Numbered from the stretch's first letter, positions 25,095-34,730 are shown. The stretch: 64,000 bases of DNA from Antrihabitans stalagmiti (GCF_016482825.1 NZ_JAEMNV010000009.1:124001-188000); one strand, 5' to 3'. Numbers and translations are program-made. Notes: a model not told the origin generated them from the sequence alone.

Positions 25095-25110
25095 TTAAAT
25101 AGAAATTTAA
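25095..25110. promoter_or_regulatory. AT-rich dyad TTAAAT-N4-ATTTAA
   Basis: A perfect 6+6 inverted repeat in an unusually AT-rich divergent intergenic region, 29 bases upstream of the permease start. A weaker half-matching site starts at 25152, next to tetR. Probable operator of the adjacent TetR protein. Confidence 0.5.
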
Positions 25111-25190
25111 GAGATCGTTAGCCAATAGGTCAATAGCTGCGGAGATATCTGTTAAATTTATTTTTATCGAACTAGCTGAGGAGAGACCAG

Positions 25191-25787
25191 ATGGCGCGCA
25201 AGGCGAGTCGAGACGAACGCCGAGCAGAGCTGAGCGACGCAGTCGAGCGCGCCGTATTCGCGCGCGGACTCGAGGGCGTTCGGTTGCGAGACGTCGCAGA
25301 GCAGGCCGGGATCACACCGGCCGCCGTCCTCTACTACGGCGATCTCGACGCCTTGATCTACGAGACCTACCAGAAGGCCATCGAGCGCTACAGCCAGCTG
25401 CGCGAAGACACAGCGGATAAGTTCCCCGACCCACGCGAGAAGCTACGCGTCTGCATCGACCAGGGTGTCGCCACAGGTCCGGACGACACGCTCACGCGAA
25501 TGCTGTTCGAATGCTGGCCGAGATGCTTGCGCGACGCCAGGGCAGCAGCACTCGACAGTGCGCTCACCGAGCGCCAGATAGCCGTCTACCAAGGGATTCT
25601 CGTTCTCGGACAGTCCAAGGGATACTTCGAGCTGTCCGAGAAGCCGCGAATGCTTGCAGCGAATTTCGTCGCCATGGAAGACGGCTATCAGATGGAAGTG
25701 CTTGCCGGCCGCCGCACCCGCAGCGAAGTGATCGACGCGCTGCACTCCTATGCGCGATCGGCGACCGGATACAACCCCGCGTCCTGA
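25191..25787 (+). CDS. TetR-family regulator of the permease-amidase operon
   Basis: A 198-residue TetR regulator: N-terminal HTH at about residues 20-55 (LRDVAEQAGITPAAVLYYG) and a ligand-binding domain with little sequence identity to anything I recognise. It is divergent from the permease-amidase operon with 124 bases between them and converges on the aminotransferase gene. The start ATG 25191 has GAGGAGAG upstream. It likely represses the permease and itself. Confidence 0.9.
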   Translation: MARKASRDERRAELSDAVERAVFARGLEGVRLRDVAEQAGITPAAVLYYGDLDALIYETYQKAIERYSQLREDTADKFPDPREKLRVCIDQGVATGPDDTLTRMLFECWPRCLRDARAAALDSALTERQIAVYQGILVLGQSKGYFELSEKPRMLAANFVAMEDGYQMEVLAGRRTRSEVIDALHSYARSATGYNPAS

Positions 25788-25802
25788 CCAAGCTACGACC
25801 CG

Positions 25803-27152
25803 TCAGGCAAGGCCCGCGTCTGCGATGTCGAGAGCAGCGTCGATGATCGCAAGGCCGGCTCGCGCCTCCTCGTCGGTCACGGTGCACGGCGGCACCACGT
25901 GAACGCGGTTGAAGTTGGCAAACGGAAGTAATCCTTGTGCTTTGCAGGAGGCAACCACGGCGTTCATCGCCGGACTGGAAGCACCGTAGGGAGCAAGTGG
26001 TTCGCGGGTGACCTGATCCTTCACCAACTCGATTGCCCAGAAGACACCCAGCCCACGGATCTCACCGATGCTCGGGTGTCTGGTCGCAAGCTCGCGCAAT
26101 CCCGGCCCGATGACCTCCGCGCCGACGCGCGCAGCGTTGTCGACAATGCCCTCCTCGCTCATCACTGTGATCGCTGCTGCGGCCGCAGCCGTCGCCAGCG
26201 GGTGACCCGAGTAGGTGAGACCACCCGGATACGGCCTATCGGCAAATGTTTCGGCGATCGTTGGGCTGATGGCTACTCCCCCGAGCGGCACGTATCCGGA
26301 GTTGACGCCTTTCGCGAAGGTCAACAGGTCGGGCGTGACGTCGAAATGATCTACGGCGAACCACTTTCCGGTGCGACCGAAACCAGCCATCACCTCGTCG
26401 GCGATCAAGACGATGCCGTACCGGTCGCACAATTCCCGCACACCCATCAGGTATCCGGGTGGCGGGACCATGATACCGGCGGTGCCCGGCACTGATTCGA
26501 GCACGATCGCGGCGATGGTCGACGGACCCTCCAGCGCGATCACCGACTCGAGGTGCGCGAGCGCACGTTCGCATTCTTCCGCTTCCGTGGTCGCGTTGAA
26601 ATGCGAGCGGTAGAGGAACGGGCCGAAGAAGTGCACGACGCCGCTGTTGCCGTAGTCGTTCGGCCAGCGGCGAGGGTCGCCTGTGAGATTGATCGCCGTG
26701 TCGGTACCGCCGTGGTACGAGCGGTATCGAGCCAATACCTTGTAGCGGCCTGTGTGCAGCCGTGCCATGCGCACGGCATGCTCGTTGGCATCGGCGCCAC
26801 CGTTGGTGAAGAAGATCTTGTTCAGGTCGCCAGGCGTGCGCTCGGCTATGAGATGTGCAGCCTCCGAGCGAGCAGCATTCGCATGTTGCGGGGCGATGGT
26901 GCACAGCGTCGCCGCCTGGGCTTGGATCGCGGCGACGACCTTCGGGTGCTGGTGACCGATGTTGACGTTGACCAGCTGAGACGAGAAGTCGAGCAGCCGA
27001 TTGCCGTCGCCGTCCCAGACGTAGGAGCCTGCCGCGGCCGTGATCGTCATCGGGCTGATCTGCGCCTGCGCCGACCAGGAATGGAACACGTGGGCGCGGT
27101 CCAAATCGTAGGTCCGTTCGGCTTCGGTACGTATGGCGGTGGTGAGTGTCAT
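25803..27152 (-). CDS. Class III PLP aminotransferase (omega-amino acid type)
   Basis: A 449-residue class III aminotransferase. The PLP Lys is near 280 (DLLTFAKGVNSGYVPLG), preceded by the Asp of LIADEVMAGFGRTG that contacts the pyridine N, and SGHPLATAAAAAA follows. The family includes beta-alanine:pyruvate, GABA and putrescine/taurine transaminases. The next gene in the operon is a semialdehyde dehydrogenase of the CoA-acylating MmsA type, which favours beta-alanine or 3-aminoisobutyrate as amino donor (inference). Only 18 bases separate it from that gene. Confidence 0.9.
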   Translation of the reverse strand: MTLTTAIRTEAERTYDLDRAHVFHSWSAQAQISPMTITAAAGSYVWDGDGNRLLDFSSQLVNVNIGHQHPKVVAAIQAQAATLCTIAPQHANAARSEAAHLIAERTPGDLNKIFFTNGGADANEHAVRMARLHTGRYKVLARYRSYHGGTDTAINLTGDPRRWPNDYGNSGVVHFFGPFLYRSHFNATTEAEECERALAHLESVIALEGPSTIAAIVLESVPGTAGIMVPPPGYLMGVRELCDRYGIVLIADEVMAGFGRTGKWFAVDHFDVTPDLLTFAKGVNSGYVPLGGVAISPTIAETFADRPYPGGLTYSGHPLATAAAAAAITVMSEEGIVDNAARVGAEVIGPGLRELATRHPSIGEIRGLGVFWAIELVKDQVTREPLAPYGASSPAMNAVVASCKAQGLLPFANFNRVHVVPPCTVTDEEARAGLAIIDAALDIADAGLA

Positions 27153-27170
27153 AGCGAAATCCGTTCTCGT

Positions 27171-28664
27171 TCAGGCGTTCTGCGGGAAGCCGAGTTCGAT
27201 GCCGCCGTGGCTGGGATCGAGCCACCGACTCGTGACTGCCTTACCTCTTGTGAAGAACTGCACACCTTCGGTGCCGTGCGCGTGGGTGTCGCCGAAGAGC
27301 GAATTCTTCCAACCGCCGAAGCTGTAGTACGCCATGGGAACTGGGATGGGTACGTTGATTCCGACCATGCCGACCTCGACCTCGTTCTGGAACCGGCGAG
27401 CAGCACCACCGTCGTTGGTGAAGATGGCGGTTCCGTTGCCGTAGGCATTGGAGTTGACGAGATCCATTGCCTCGCCGTAGGACTCGACGCGGACCACCGC
27501 GAGCACAGGTCCGAAGATTTCGTCGGTGTAGATCGACATCTGCGCGGTGACATGGTCGATCAGGGTGGGGCCGAGCCAGAAGCCGTCTGCACCGCCGTCT
27601 GCCTGGACGGCGCGCCCGTCGACGACGATCGTGGCGCCGTCCGCTTCCCCTGCATCGACGTAGGAGGCGACCCTGTCGCGATGTGCTTTCGTCACCAGCG
27701 GACCCATGTCCGCATCGCCGGTACCGTCGCCAGTCTTGATAGTGCGAGTCCGCTGGGCAATCTTTGCCACCAGATCGTCGGCGATCGCGCCGACCGCAAC
27801 ACACACCGAGATCGCCATGCATCGTTCGCCCGCCGAACCGAAGCCTGCATTGACCATGGCATCGGCGGCGAGGTCTAGGTCGGCGTCTGGCAGCACGATC
27901 GCATGATTCTTGGCGCCGCCGAGTGCCTGAACGCGTTTACCCGCTGCAGTTCCGGTCGCGTATACGTACTGCGCGATCGGAGTCGAGCCGACGAAGCTGA
28001 TCGCTTTGATCTTCGAGTTGGTCAGCAGTTCGTCGACCGCGATCTTGTCGCCCTGCAACACGTTGAAGACACCGGCGGGGAGTCCTGCGTCGGCCCACAG
28101 TTGCGCCATCCACAACGCCGCCGACGGGTCCTTCTCGCTGGGTTTGAGAACGACAGTGTTGCCCGCGGCAATCGCGATCGGGAAGAACCACATGGGCACC
28201 ATCGCAGGAAAGTTGAACGGACTGATGATGGCGACCGGCCCGAGAGGCTGGCGGATCGAATAGACGTCCACGCTGGTCGACGCATTCTCGGTGAAGCCGC
28301 CTTTGAGCAGATGTGCTATCCCGCAGGCGAACTCGACAACCTCCTGGCCGCGGGTCACCTCACCGAGCGCGTCGGCGAGCACCTTGCCGTGTTCGTGGGT
28401 GATGATCTCCGCCAACTCGCCCTTGCGAGCATTGAGCAGTTCCCGAAATGCGAACAGGACTTGGGTTCGCTTGGCGACCGAGGTGTCGCGCCACTCCGAA
28501 AACGCGGCCGCGGCGCCATCGATGACGTGCTCGGCGTCCTCGATGCTCGCGAGTGCCACCTCCGCGGTGACCTCACCAGTCGCCGGATTCGTGATGATCG
28601 CGGTCCTACCGGATTCGCCGGTAAATACTTTCCCGTCACACCAATGCTGCACTGTTTCGGTCAT
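27171..28664 (-). CDS. CoA-acylating (methyl)malonate-semialdehyde dehydrogenase
   Basis: A 497-residue aldehyde dehydrogenase of the MmsA type. The catalytic Cys is near 283 in GFGSAGERCMAIS, the MmsA-type form of the active-site box; ordinary ALDHs have a different box and a general-base Glu at the site where MmsA has Asn (LGGAKNHAIV here). The reaction is malonate or methylmalonate semialdehyde plus CoA and NAD to acetyl- or propionyl-CoA plus CO2. ATG 28664 has GGGGTC upstream. First gene of an operon with the aminotransferase, divergent from a PucR regulator. Confidence 0.9.
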   Translation of the reverse strand: MTETVQHWCDGKVFTGESGRTAIITNPATGEVTAEVALASIEDAEHVIDGAAAAFSEWRDTSVAKRTQVLFAFRELLNARKGELAEIITHEHGKVLADALGEVTRGQEVVEFACGIAHLLKGGFTENASTSVDVYSIRQPLGPVAIISPFNFPAMVPMWFFPIAIAAGNTVVLKPSEKDPSAALWMAQLWADAGLPAGVFNVLQGDKIAVDELLTNSKIKAISFVGSTPIAQYVYATGTAAGKRVQALGGAKNHAIVLPDADLDLAADAMVNAGFGSAGERCMAISVCVAVGAIADDLVAKIAQRTRTIKTGDGTGDADMGPLVTKAHRDRVASYVDAGEADGATIVVDGRAVQADGGADGFWLGPTLIDHVTAQMSIYTDEIFGPVLAVVRVESYGEAMDLVNSNAYGNGTAIFTNDGGAARRFQNEVEVGMVGINVPIPVPMAYYSFGGWKNSLFGDTHAHGTEGVQFFTRGKAVTSRWLDPSHGGIELGFPQNA

Positions 28665-28785
28665 CGAGGAGACCCCTTTCGGGAGGTGGTTGATCAAATG
28701 GCGGTACGACCACCCTCCTCTGAGATACACATCCACGGACCGAGCACTATGTATGCAATTGGCCGCCTCGACATACACTTCGTAA

Positions 28786-30396
28786 ATGGCCATGACCGTA
28801 GCGGAGATCATCGATTTGCCAGTGGTACAGGCTGGTAAGCCCAAGGTGTTGAGCTCTTACGGTCTCGATACGCCGGTGCGTTGGGTGCACGTGAGCGACG
28901 TTTCGGACCTGTCCGATCTTCTGCAAGGCGGCGAGCTGGTCCTCACCACCGGCGCGGCGCTGCGTCGGTCCCCACGGCACTACCTCGCGGGGCTCTCCCG
29001 GGAACGAGCCGTAGGCGTCGTCGTCGAACTCGGAGCGCCCGATGCGCCGCTCCCAGCCGATGCAGGTTCCATCGCGGCGGAACTCGGACTCGCACTGATC
29101 GCTCTGCATCGGGTGATCCGCTTCGTCGACGTCACAGAACAGGTCCATCGTGCGATCGTCGCCGAACAGTTCGCGGAAGTTGCGTTCGCACGCAGGACCC
29201 ACGAGATGTTCACCGACTTGGGTATGCAGCGTGGGTCACCGACCGACATCGTCGACGCGACAGCTCAACTGCTGGACACGCCGATCGTGCTGGAAGACCT
29301 CGCACATCAAGCCGTGGCGGTGGCCGCCGCAGGCCATGTCACCGCAGAACTACTGCGGGACTGGGAACGTCGATCGCGCCTGCACGTCGGCCCAGGCACG
29401 GCCTCGGCGGATACGCAGGATTGGATATCCGCGCCCGTCGGGCGACACGGCGAAGAATGGGGCCGACTGATCGCTCTTCGCGCGTTGCCGATTCCGCGCG
29501 TCACGATGGTCCTCGAACGAGCAGCCCAGGCGTTGGTGTTGCACAGAATGGCCGAACGTGACCGCTTCGACATCGAACACCAGGCACAAGCAGGACTGTT
29601 GGAAGACGTTCTGCAAGAACGAATTCGAAACAAGGACGACATCACTGCTCGCGCATTCGCACTCGGCCTACGACCGGTGGAGTCCTACGTACCTGCAACG
29701 GTCCGCTGCCGCGACTGGCCGCACGACGCAGACCCGGTCGCGGCCCTGCGGCGTAGTACTCAGCTGCTCGATGCGGTGGTCCATGCGGTGAAAGCGAATG
29801 GCCACACCGGTTTGTTCTCCATTCGCGGCTCCGGTGAAGTCGGAATGGTGCTCTCACTTCGGGGCGTTCGAGGGCGTACTCAGCACGAGGTACTCGACTC
29901 ACTGGCCATCGCACTCCATACCGGTGCGCGACGCCAAAGCGACTCGAAAGAAATGGTTTTCGGTATCGCAACGCCCCAACACGATCTCGTCGAGGCGATC
30001 CGCCGAATCGGCGAAGCCGGGCACGTCGCCGAGGTCGCGCTGTCGATGCCATCGAACGGACGAATCTGTTTCCGAGTCAACGACATCCGGATACGTGGAC
30101 TCGTGTCCCTGCTACGTGGCGACCCTCGCGTACAGCGCTTCGCGGAGGCCGAGTTGCGAGTACTGATCCTGCACGACATCGTGTCCGGCGATCGCTACGT
30201 CGAAATTTTGCGCGGCTACGTCGAACTCGCCGGCAACAAATCAGCTCTCGCCAACCGGCTGCACATGAGCAGGCCCGCGCTGTACGCCAAACTAGCTCGA
30301 ATACAAGACATTCTCGGCGTCGACCTCGCCGACGGTGAATCGATGACCTCGCTGCACGTCGCACTGTTGGTATCGGAAGCACAGTCGGGGTCGTGA
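28786..30396 (+). CDS. PucR-family transcriptional regulator
   Basis: A 536-residue PucR-type regulator: an N-terminal purine-catabolism-type sensory domain (about 1-125, PVRWVHVSDVSDLSDLLQGGELVLTTG), a middle region and a C-terminal HTH (GNKSALANRLHMSRPALYAKLARIQDILGVDL, about 480-515). It is divergent from the mmsA-aminotransferase operon, with 121 bases between, and is its likely activator. PucR-like proteins in actinomycetes respond to purine breakdown products, GABA or polyamines; the effector here is unknown. Confidence 0.9.
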   Translation: MAMTVAEIIDLPVVQAGKPKVLSSYGLDTPVRWVHVSDVSDLSDLLQGGELVLTTGAALRRSPRHYLAGLSRERAVGVVVELGAPDAPLPADAGSIAAELGLALIALHRVIRFVDVTEQVHRAIVAEQFAEVAFARRTHEMFTDLGMQRGSPTDIVDATAQLLDTPIVLEDLAHQAVAVAAAGHVTAELLRDWERRSRLHVGPGTASADTQDWISAPVGRHGEEWGRLIALRALPIPRVTMVLERAAQALVLHRMAERDRFDIEHQAQAGLLEDVLQERIRNKDDITARAFALGLRPVESYVPATVRCRDWPHDADPVAALRRSTQLLDAVVHAVKANGHTGLFSIRGSGEVGMVLSLRGVRGRTQHEVLDSLAIALHTGARRQSDSKEMVFGIATPQHDLVEAIRRIGEAGHVAEVALSMPSNGRICFRVNDIRIRGLVSLLRGDPRVQRFAEAELRVLILHDIVSGDRYVEILRGYVELAGNKSALANRLHMSRPALYAKLARIQDILGVDLADGESMTSLHVALLVSEAQSGS

Positions 30397-30838
30397 TCAC
30401 CGTTGCCGCAGACCCCTGCTATCAGCGAAGTATCAATGGTCTGCCGATGGGTGTGAGGGTTCCGTCAAGAAGTCGTCGACCCCGACGCGCGGTTACGACA
30501 CGTGGCACTGCTGCCGGCTGAGCACAAGGCTCGGCCGCATCGAGCAGGAGTTCGCGGTGCCACTGCACCGCTCGACAAGGTCCCAGCAGCACAATCACCC
30601 CAGAAAACCCTTGTACGCGTAACCCCTCACGGTAGGCACGATCGCACGCGTGGTCGAGTTGCCTGGCCTCGCTTGCGTCGGTGTGCGCCGCGATGCGGCA
30701 CCGACCTGACCCGACGACTGTTGTGTCCGTCGCTACGGCCAGGTGCGACAGGATCTCTGAGAACGTTCCGCGGCTCCGCCGCTCGTGCGTCTTTTCGGCG
30801 CGCCCGACCTCCGAAAAGACTCACGAGGCGCAGGCCCC
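30397..30838. other. Intergenic stretch with an open frame lacking a start
   Basis: No gene can be supported. On the minus strand 30425-30820 is open for 132 codons with many G/C third positions in the first half, but there is no ATG, GTG or TTG until late in it; it could be a gene remnant or chance. An inverted repeat GTCTTTTCGG / CCGAAAAGAC (30789-30798 and 30811-30820) lies 19 bases after the end of the membrane-protein gene and may stop its transcription. Confidence 0.4.
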
Positions 30839-31465
30839 TCAGCCGGTGACAATCCCTACGACCAGGTTGATGGTTGTGGCAAGAATGACGGTGCCGAACG
30901 TATAGGACAGCAGGCAATGCCGAAGTGCGACTGCACGAATCACTGAACTCGAGACCGATGTGTCGGACACCTGGTAGGTCATGCCGAGGTTGTAGCTGAA
31001 ATAGAAGAAGTCCCGATAGGCCGGCGGTTCGTCGGAATTGAAGTCGATGCCGCCGGGAACATCCGCGTAGTAGAGGTAGGCGTATCGCGCGGCGTACATC
31101 AGGTGCAGACCCGCCCACGACATCGCCACCGCCCCGACTGCGATGGCGGCAGATGCACGGCTGTCGGTGTCGCGCCCGGACACAAGCAGCAACACGACGG
31201 CGACCAAGCCGCCCAACGCCGCACCGACGACGATCAGTTCGTCGACCGCCGGCCGAAAGTTCTCTCGTCCCGCATGGCGACGGGTGCTGTCGGCGTTCAT
31301 GGGCCACAGCACCAGCCACCCGGCTACCGCGAACAGTGCTGCAGTCGATGCGATACCGGCGAGAACACCGACGAGCCCGTTTGCCAACCAACCGACGCCG
31401 ACGCCGATCACCGTTCCGCAGATCATCGCCGTGCAGAGTCGTCCGATCGCCGAAGCAGGAACCAT
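30839..31465 (-). CDS. DUF1345-like integral membrane protein
   Basis: A 208-residue membrane protein with about five hydrophobic helices. The segment ADVPGGIDFNSDEPPAYRDFFYFSYNLGMTYQVSD is characteristic of DUF1345 proteins, whose function is unknown. It is a single gene, divergent from the second APC permease, with 211 bases between. Confidence 0.75.
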   Translation of the reverse strand: MVPASAIGRLCTAMICGTVIGVGVGWLANGLVGVLAGIASTAALFAVAGWLVLWPMNADSTRRHAGRENFRPAVDELIVVGAALGGLVAVVLLLVSGRDTDSRASAAIAVGAVAMSWAGLHLMYAARYAYLYYADVPGGIDFNSDEPPAYRDFFYFSYNLGMTYQVSDTSVSSSVIRAVALRHCLLSYTFGTVILATTINLVVGIVTG

Positions 31466-31676
31466 GTGCTCAATTCTTACGTCAGTCTCGACCGGATGCG
31501 CCGTTCCTATCCAACCAATGCGCGGCTAAATGTGCCGGATTCCGGGACACATACACAGCAACTAGGGCATTATCCAGCACGTTTCTGAGTCCAGTTTCCG
31601 GTATTCGTCTTGTTCTCCATGCCCCGCTGGGCTGAGGATTGCGTCACATCCCGATCCGGCGGCAAGGAGACACTCA
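31466..31676. promoter_or_regulatory. Promoter region of permease-ureohydrolase-asnC operon
   Basis: This 211-base divergent region contains an imperfect dyad at 31531-31551: TGTGCCGG on the left, CCGGGACACA on the right. It is a candidate AsnC or PucR target. AAGGAGA at 31664-31670 is the ribosome-binding site for the GTG at 31677. Confidence 0.35.
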
Positions 31677-33158
31677 GTGTCTGAACAAACTCACCACACC
31701 TCGGCGCATCTTCGTCGAGAGTTCACGATCTGGTCTGCCGGCGCCGTCGCGTTTGCATTCATCTCACCGATCGTCGCCTTGTACTCGATCTTCGCGTTGG
31801 TCATCACAGCGAGCGGCGCCCGCGGCTGGTGGGCCTTTCCCATCGGCTTAGCCGGACAGATCCTCGTCGTTCTCGTATTCGGCGAACTGGCTTCCCGGTG
31901 GCCGATCGAAGGCAGTGTCTACCAATGGGTTCGCCGGTTGGCCCCGACCTGGCTCGGCTGGATGACGGGCTGGCTCTACGCCTGGACACTCACCATTTCC
32001 ACCGCAGCGGTCGCATACGGAACTGCGACCTTTCTGCCGCCCGCCGTGGGTCTGCAGCCATTCGACACTTGGACGACAATCGCCGTCGCGATCGGCATCG
32101 TCGCGCTGGTGACGGCCGTCAATGCGGCGGGTCGATCCGTAGTGAAGTACCTCGTTTGGGCGGCGTTGGTCGCCGAACTCGTCGGCAGCGTCGCCATCGG
32201 CGTCTACCTGATCGCCTTCCACAAGATGCAACCGCTCTCCGTGCTTTTCAACGGTGCGGCCAGCAACGGAACAGACAGCAGCTGGTCCGGGCTCCTCGCC
32301 GCCGTCGCGTTCGTGGGATGGTCGTTCGTCGGCTTCGAAGCTGCAAGCTCGATCAGCGAGGAAGTGCGTAACCCCGAACGCGCCGTTCCGAAAGCCATGA
32401 TCGTTTCCCTTCTTTCGGTCGCGCTCGTCGTCAGCTTCTCCGCACTGTCGATCATTCTTGCCACACCCGACCTGGCAGCTGGCTCGACATCCGGGTCCGG
32501 CGACCTCGTCATCGACGTTCTCACCGCGAGGTTGGGCAGCACCATCGCCCAACCGGTGTTCGTACTTCTACTCGTCGCCTTCTTCGCGACGCTGGTCGCC
32601 GTTCAGGCATCGGCCTCGAGATTGGTCTTCGCGTTGGCACGGGATCGGGCACTCCCCTGCGCCGCCAGCGTCGCGAAGCTGTCGCTCAAGCACGGCCTGC
32701 CAGTTACCGCACTGCTCGTCGTCGGCGTCGCTTCGACACTGATCTTGATCACCAGCAGCATCGGCGACGTCTACACCACCCTGATCGGCTTCACCGTCGG
32801 CGGATTCTTCATCACCTTCTCGCTGGTCTTGTCGGCACGCACCGTCTATCAATTTCGCCACGGCTGGCCTAGGTCGACCTTCAGCCTCGGCCGGCTCAGC
32901 TTCCCCATTGCGGTCTTCGCAACCGTGTGGAGCGTCTTCCAAACCGTCAACATCGCGTGGCCCCGAATAGCGGAAGCGCCTTGGTACGAACGCTATTCGG
33001 TGCCGTTGATGTTGCTGATTCTCACCATCGTCGGACTGGTCGTCTACGCCACCCGCCGCACCTCGATCACCCCGATCACAGACCTGAGTCCGACCACACC
33101 CACCGATATCGCTCACGACACCCAGCACAACCCACTCGAAACAGGAGCAGCACGATGA
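31677..33158 (+). CDS. APC-family amino acid/amine permease (2)
   Basis: A 493-residue APC permease with about 12 helices, including GAVAFAFISPIVALYSIFA in the first and SWSGLLAAVAFVGWSFVGFEAASSI in the middle. It starts with GTG 31677 after AAGGAGA and overlaps the ureohydrolase gene by ATGA. The pairing suggests import of a guanidino compound or polyamine (inference). It is not closely similar to the permease at 23561, so the substrates may differ. Confidence 0.9.
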   Translation: MSEQTHHTSAHLRREFTIWSAGAVAFAFISPIVALYSIFALVITASGARGWWAFPIGLAGQILVVLVFGELASRWPIEGSVYQWVRRLAPTWLGWMTGWLYAWTLTISTAAVAYGTATFLPPAVGLQPFDTWTTIAVAIGIVALVTAVNAAGRSVVKYLVWAALVAELVGSVAIGVYLIAFHKMQPLSVLFNGAASNGTDSSWSGLLAAVAFVGWSFVGFEAASSISEEVRNPERAVPKAMIVSLLSVALVVSFSALSIILATPDLAAGSTSGSGDLVIDVLTARLGSTIAQPVFVLLLVAFFATLVAVQASASRLVFALARDRALPCAASVAKLSLKHGLPVTALLVVGVASTLILITSSIGDVYTTLIGFTVGGFFITFSLVLSARTVYQFRHGWPRSTFSLGRLSFPIAVFATVWSVFQTVNIAWPRIAEAPWYERYSVPLMLLILTIVGLVVYATRRTSITPITDLSPTTPTDIAHDTQHNPLETGAAR

Positions 33159-34132
33159 CCGCACACATCCGCCCGACCAACTTCGCCGCAATCACCAGTG
33201 GCATCCTCTCGGTTCTCGGCGCGCCGCACGTCCCCCCGTCCCAACTCGAAGGATCCGGCGCAAAGGCCGCGTTTCTCGGATTCCCGTTCGACGGCGCCAA
33301 CGCTGCAATCGAACGACCCGGCTCCGCCAACGGACCCCGCGGCCTCCGCATCGCGTCCAACATGTGCTTCCCGTGGTCCTTCGAATGGGACATCGACCTG
33401 TTCGAAGCCTTCGGCCTTGTCGACTGCGGCGACAGTCCGCTCGCCATCGGAAACGCTGTGCGCACACACGAACTCGTCCAACACGAAATCGACACCATCC
33501 TCGCTGCAGGCGCCATTCCCATCACCGTCGGCGGCGACCACTCGGTGTGCGTACCCGGCGCGCGGGCCCTGTCCGAGCATCTCGGTCCCGACAAGAAGAT
33601 GGGATATCTCCACCTCGACGCCCATCTCGACGCAGGCGAGGAAATCGGCGGCGAGTTTCAAACCAACTGCAGTGGCCTCGTGCGCGCGGGCGACCTCCCC
33701 AACGTCGACCACAAGAACATCGTCGCGATCGGAGCCCGCGGGACGATCAACGTCCCCGACTGGTGGACCGCGGTACGCAACCGCAACATTGCGGTCTACA
33801 CGATGCGCGACATCCGCAACAACGACTTCGAGACCATCCTCAACGAGGCGCTCGACCGCGCCTGGGACGGTGTCGACGGCGTGTACGTCTCCTTCGACAC
33901 CGACGTTATCGATTCGGCCTACGCGCCCGGCACCACAGGACCCGAACCCGCGGGATTCACCGGACCTGAAATCATCCGACTTGGCCAAATGATCGGTGAG
34001 CGTGGACTTTCCGCGGTCGACAACTGCGAACTCGCGCCGATCTACGACCCGAGCGGCATCACAGCGCGCCTGGTGTGGGAAGTCCTGTCCCAAATGCTCT
34101 ACGCCCACGCAAAATACAATCTGCCCATTTAG
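33155..34132 (+). CDS. Ureohydrolase (agmatinase/guanidino-acid hydrolase family)
   Basis: A 325-residue arginase-superfamily enzyme. The binuclear Mn ligands are visible in GGDHSVCVPG (near 127), HLDAHLDAG and SFDTDVIDSAYAPG. Members release urea from agmatine, guanidinobutyrate or guanidinopropionate. The third motif ends in DSAYAPG rather than the more usual DPAxAPG. Given the nearby omega-transaminase and malonate-semialdehyde dehydrogenase, guanidinopropionate (giving beta-alanine) is an attractive substrate, but agmatine is equally consistent with the family. ATGA overlap with the permease gene. Confidence 0.87.
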   Translation: MTAHIRPTNFAAITSGILSVLGAPHVPPSQLEGSGAKAAFLGFPFDGANAAIERPGSANGPRGLRIASNMCFPWSFEWDIDLFEAFGLVDCGDSPLAIGNAVRTHELVQHEIDTILAAGAIPITVGGDHSVCVPGARALSEHLGPDKKMGYLHLDAHLDAGEEIGGEFQTNCSGLVRAGDLPNVDHKNIVAIGARGTINVPDWWTAVRNRNIAVYTMRDIRNNDFETILNEALDRAWDGVDGVYVSFDTDVIDSAYAPGTTGPEPAGFTGPEIIRLGQMIGERGLSAVDNCELAPIYDPSGITARLVWEVLSQMLYAHAKYNLPI

Positions 34133-34141
34133 GAGACCGTG

Positions 34142-34714
34142 GTGTTGCAAGGTATGAGCATGCCAGAGGATTCCGGCGCCGCCCGAGCACTAGAACCGAT
34201 CGATGCGATCGAACGCCAGATCTTGTCGTGCCTCAGCGAAGACGGCCGAATGCCCAGTTCCGTTATCGCAGAACGACTGCAGATCTCGGAGAAGACCGTC
34301 AGGCGACGCCTGAAACGGCTCACCGACGTCCACGGTATGAAGGTCGTGCCGGTCATCGACCCCGATCGCGTCGGGCTCGACACGTGCCTGTTCATCGGCA
34401 TATCGGTGGACAAGCATCGCCTGCTCGAAGTCGCGGCTCTGGTGCGCGCCATGCCCGAGGTCAGGTATCTCGCCCTGACCACCGGGCAATGGGACCTTCT
34501 TGCCGAAGCCTTTGTCGGCTCGCGCGAGCACATGGCGAGCTTCCTGATCAACACCATCGGACAACTGCCCGGCGTGCACGACGCCGACACCTTCAATGTC
34601 CTGCGAATCGTGAAATTCGGCTACGAATGGGAGATTCCGCAGGTCGTCCGCTCAGCGACGCCCGCGGTCAGCATCGCTCACCCCGACCGTCGCCGACCCC
34701 CACCACGTAGATAG
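34142..34714 (+). CDS. AsnC/Lrp-family regulator
   Basis: A 190-residue Lrp/AsnC regulator: HTH at about residues 20-65 (IERQILSCLSEDGRMPSSVIAERLQISEKTVRRRLKRL) and a RAM-like ligand domain. It follows the ureohydrolase by 9 bases and is the third gene of the operon. Two adjacent GTG codons (34139, 34142) follow AGGAGA; the second has the better spacing. ATG 34154 is also possible. It likely senses an amino compound and controls this operon. Confidence 0.85.
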   Translation: MLQGMSMPEDSGAARALEPIDAIERQILSCLSEDGRMPSSVIAERLQISEKTVRRRLKRLTDVHGMKVVPVIDPDRVGLDTCLFIGISVDKHRLLEVAALVRAMPEVRYLALTTGQWDLLAEAFVGSREHMASFLINTIGQLPGVHDADTFNVLRIVKFGYEWEIPQVVRSATPAVSIAHPDRRRPPPRR

Positions 34715-34730
34715 TCCGACCGCTTTCAGG

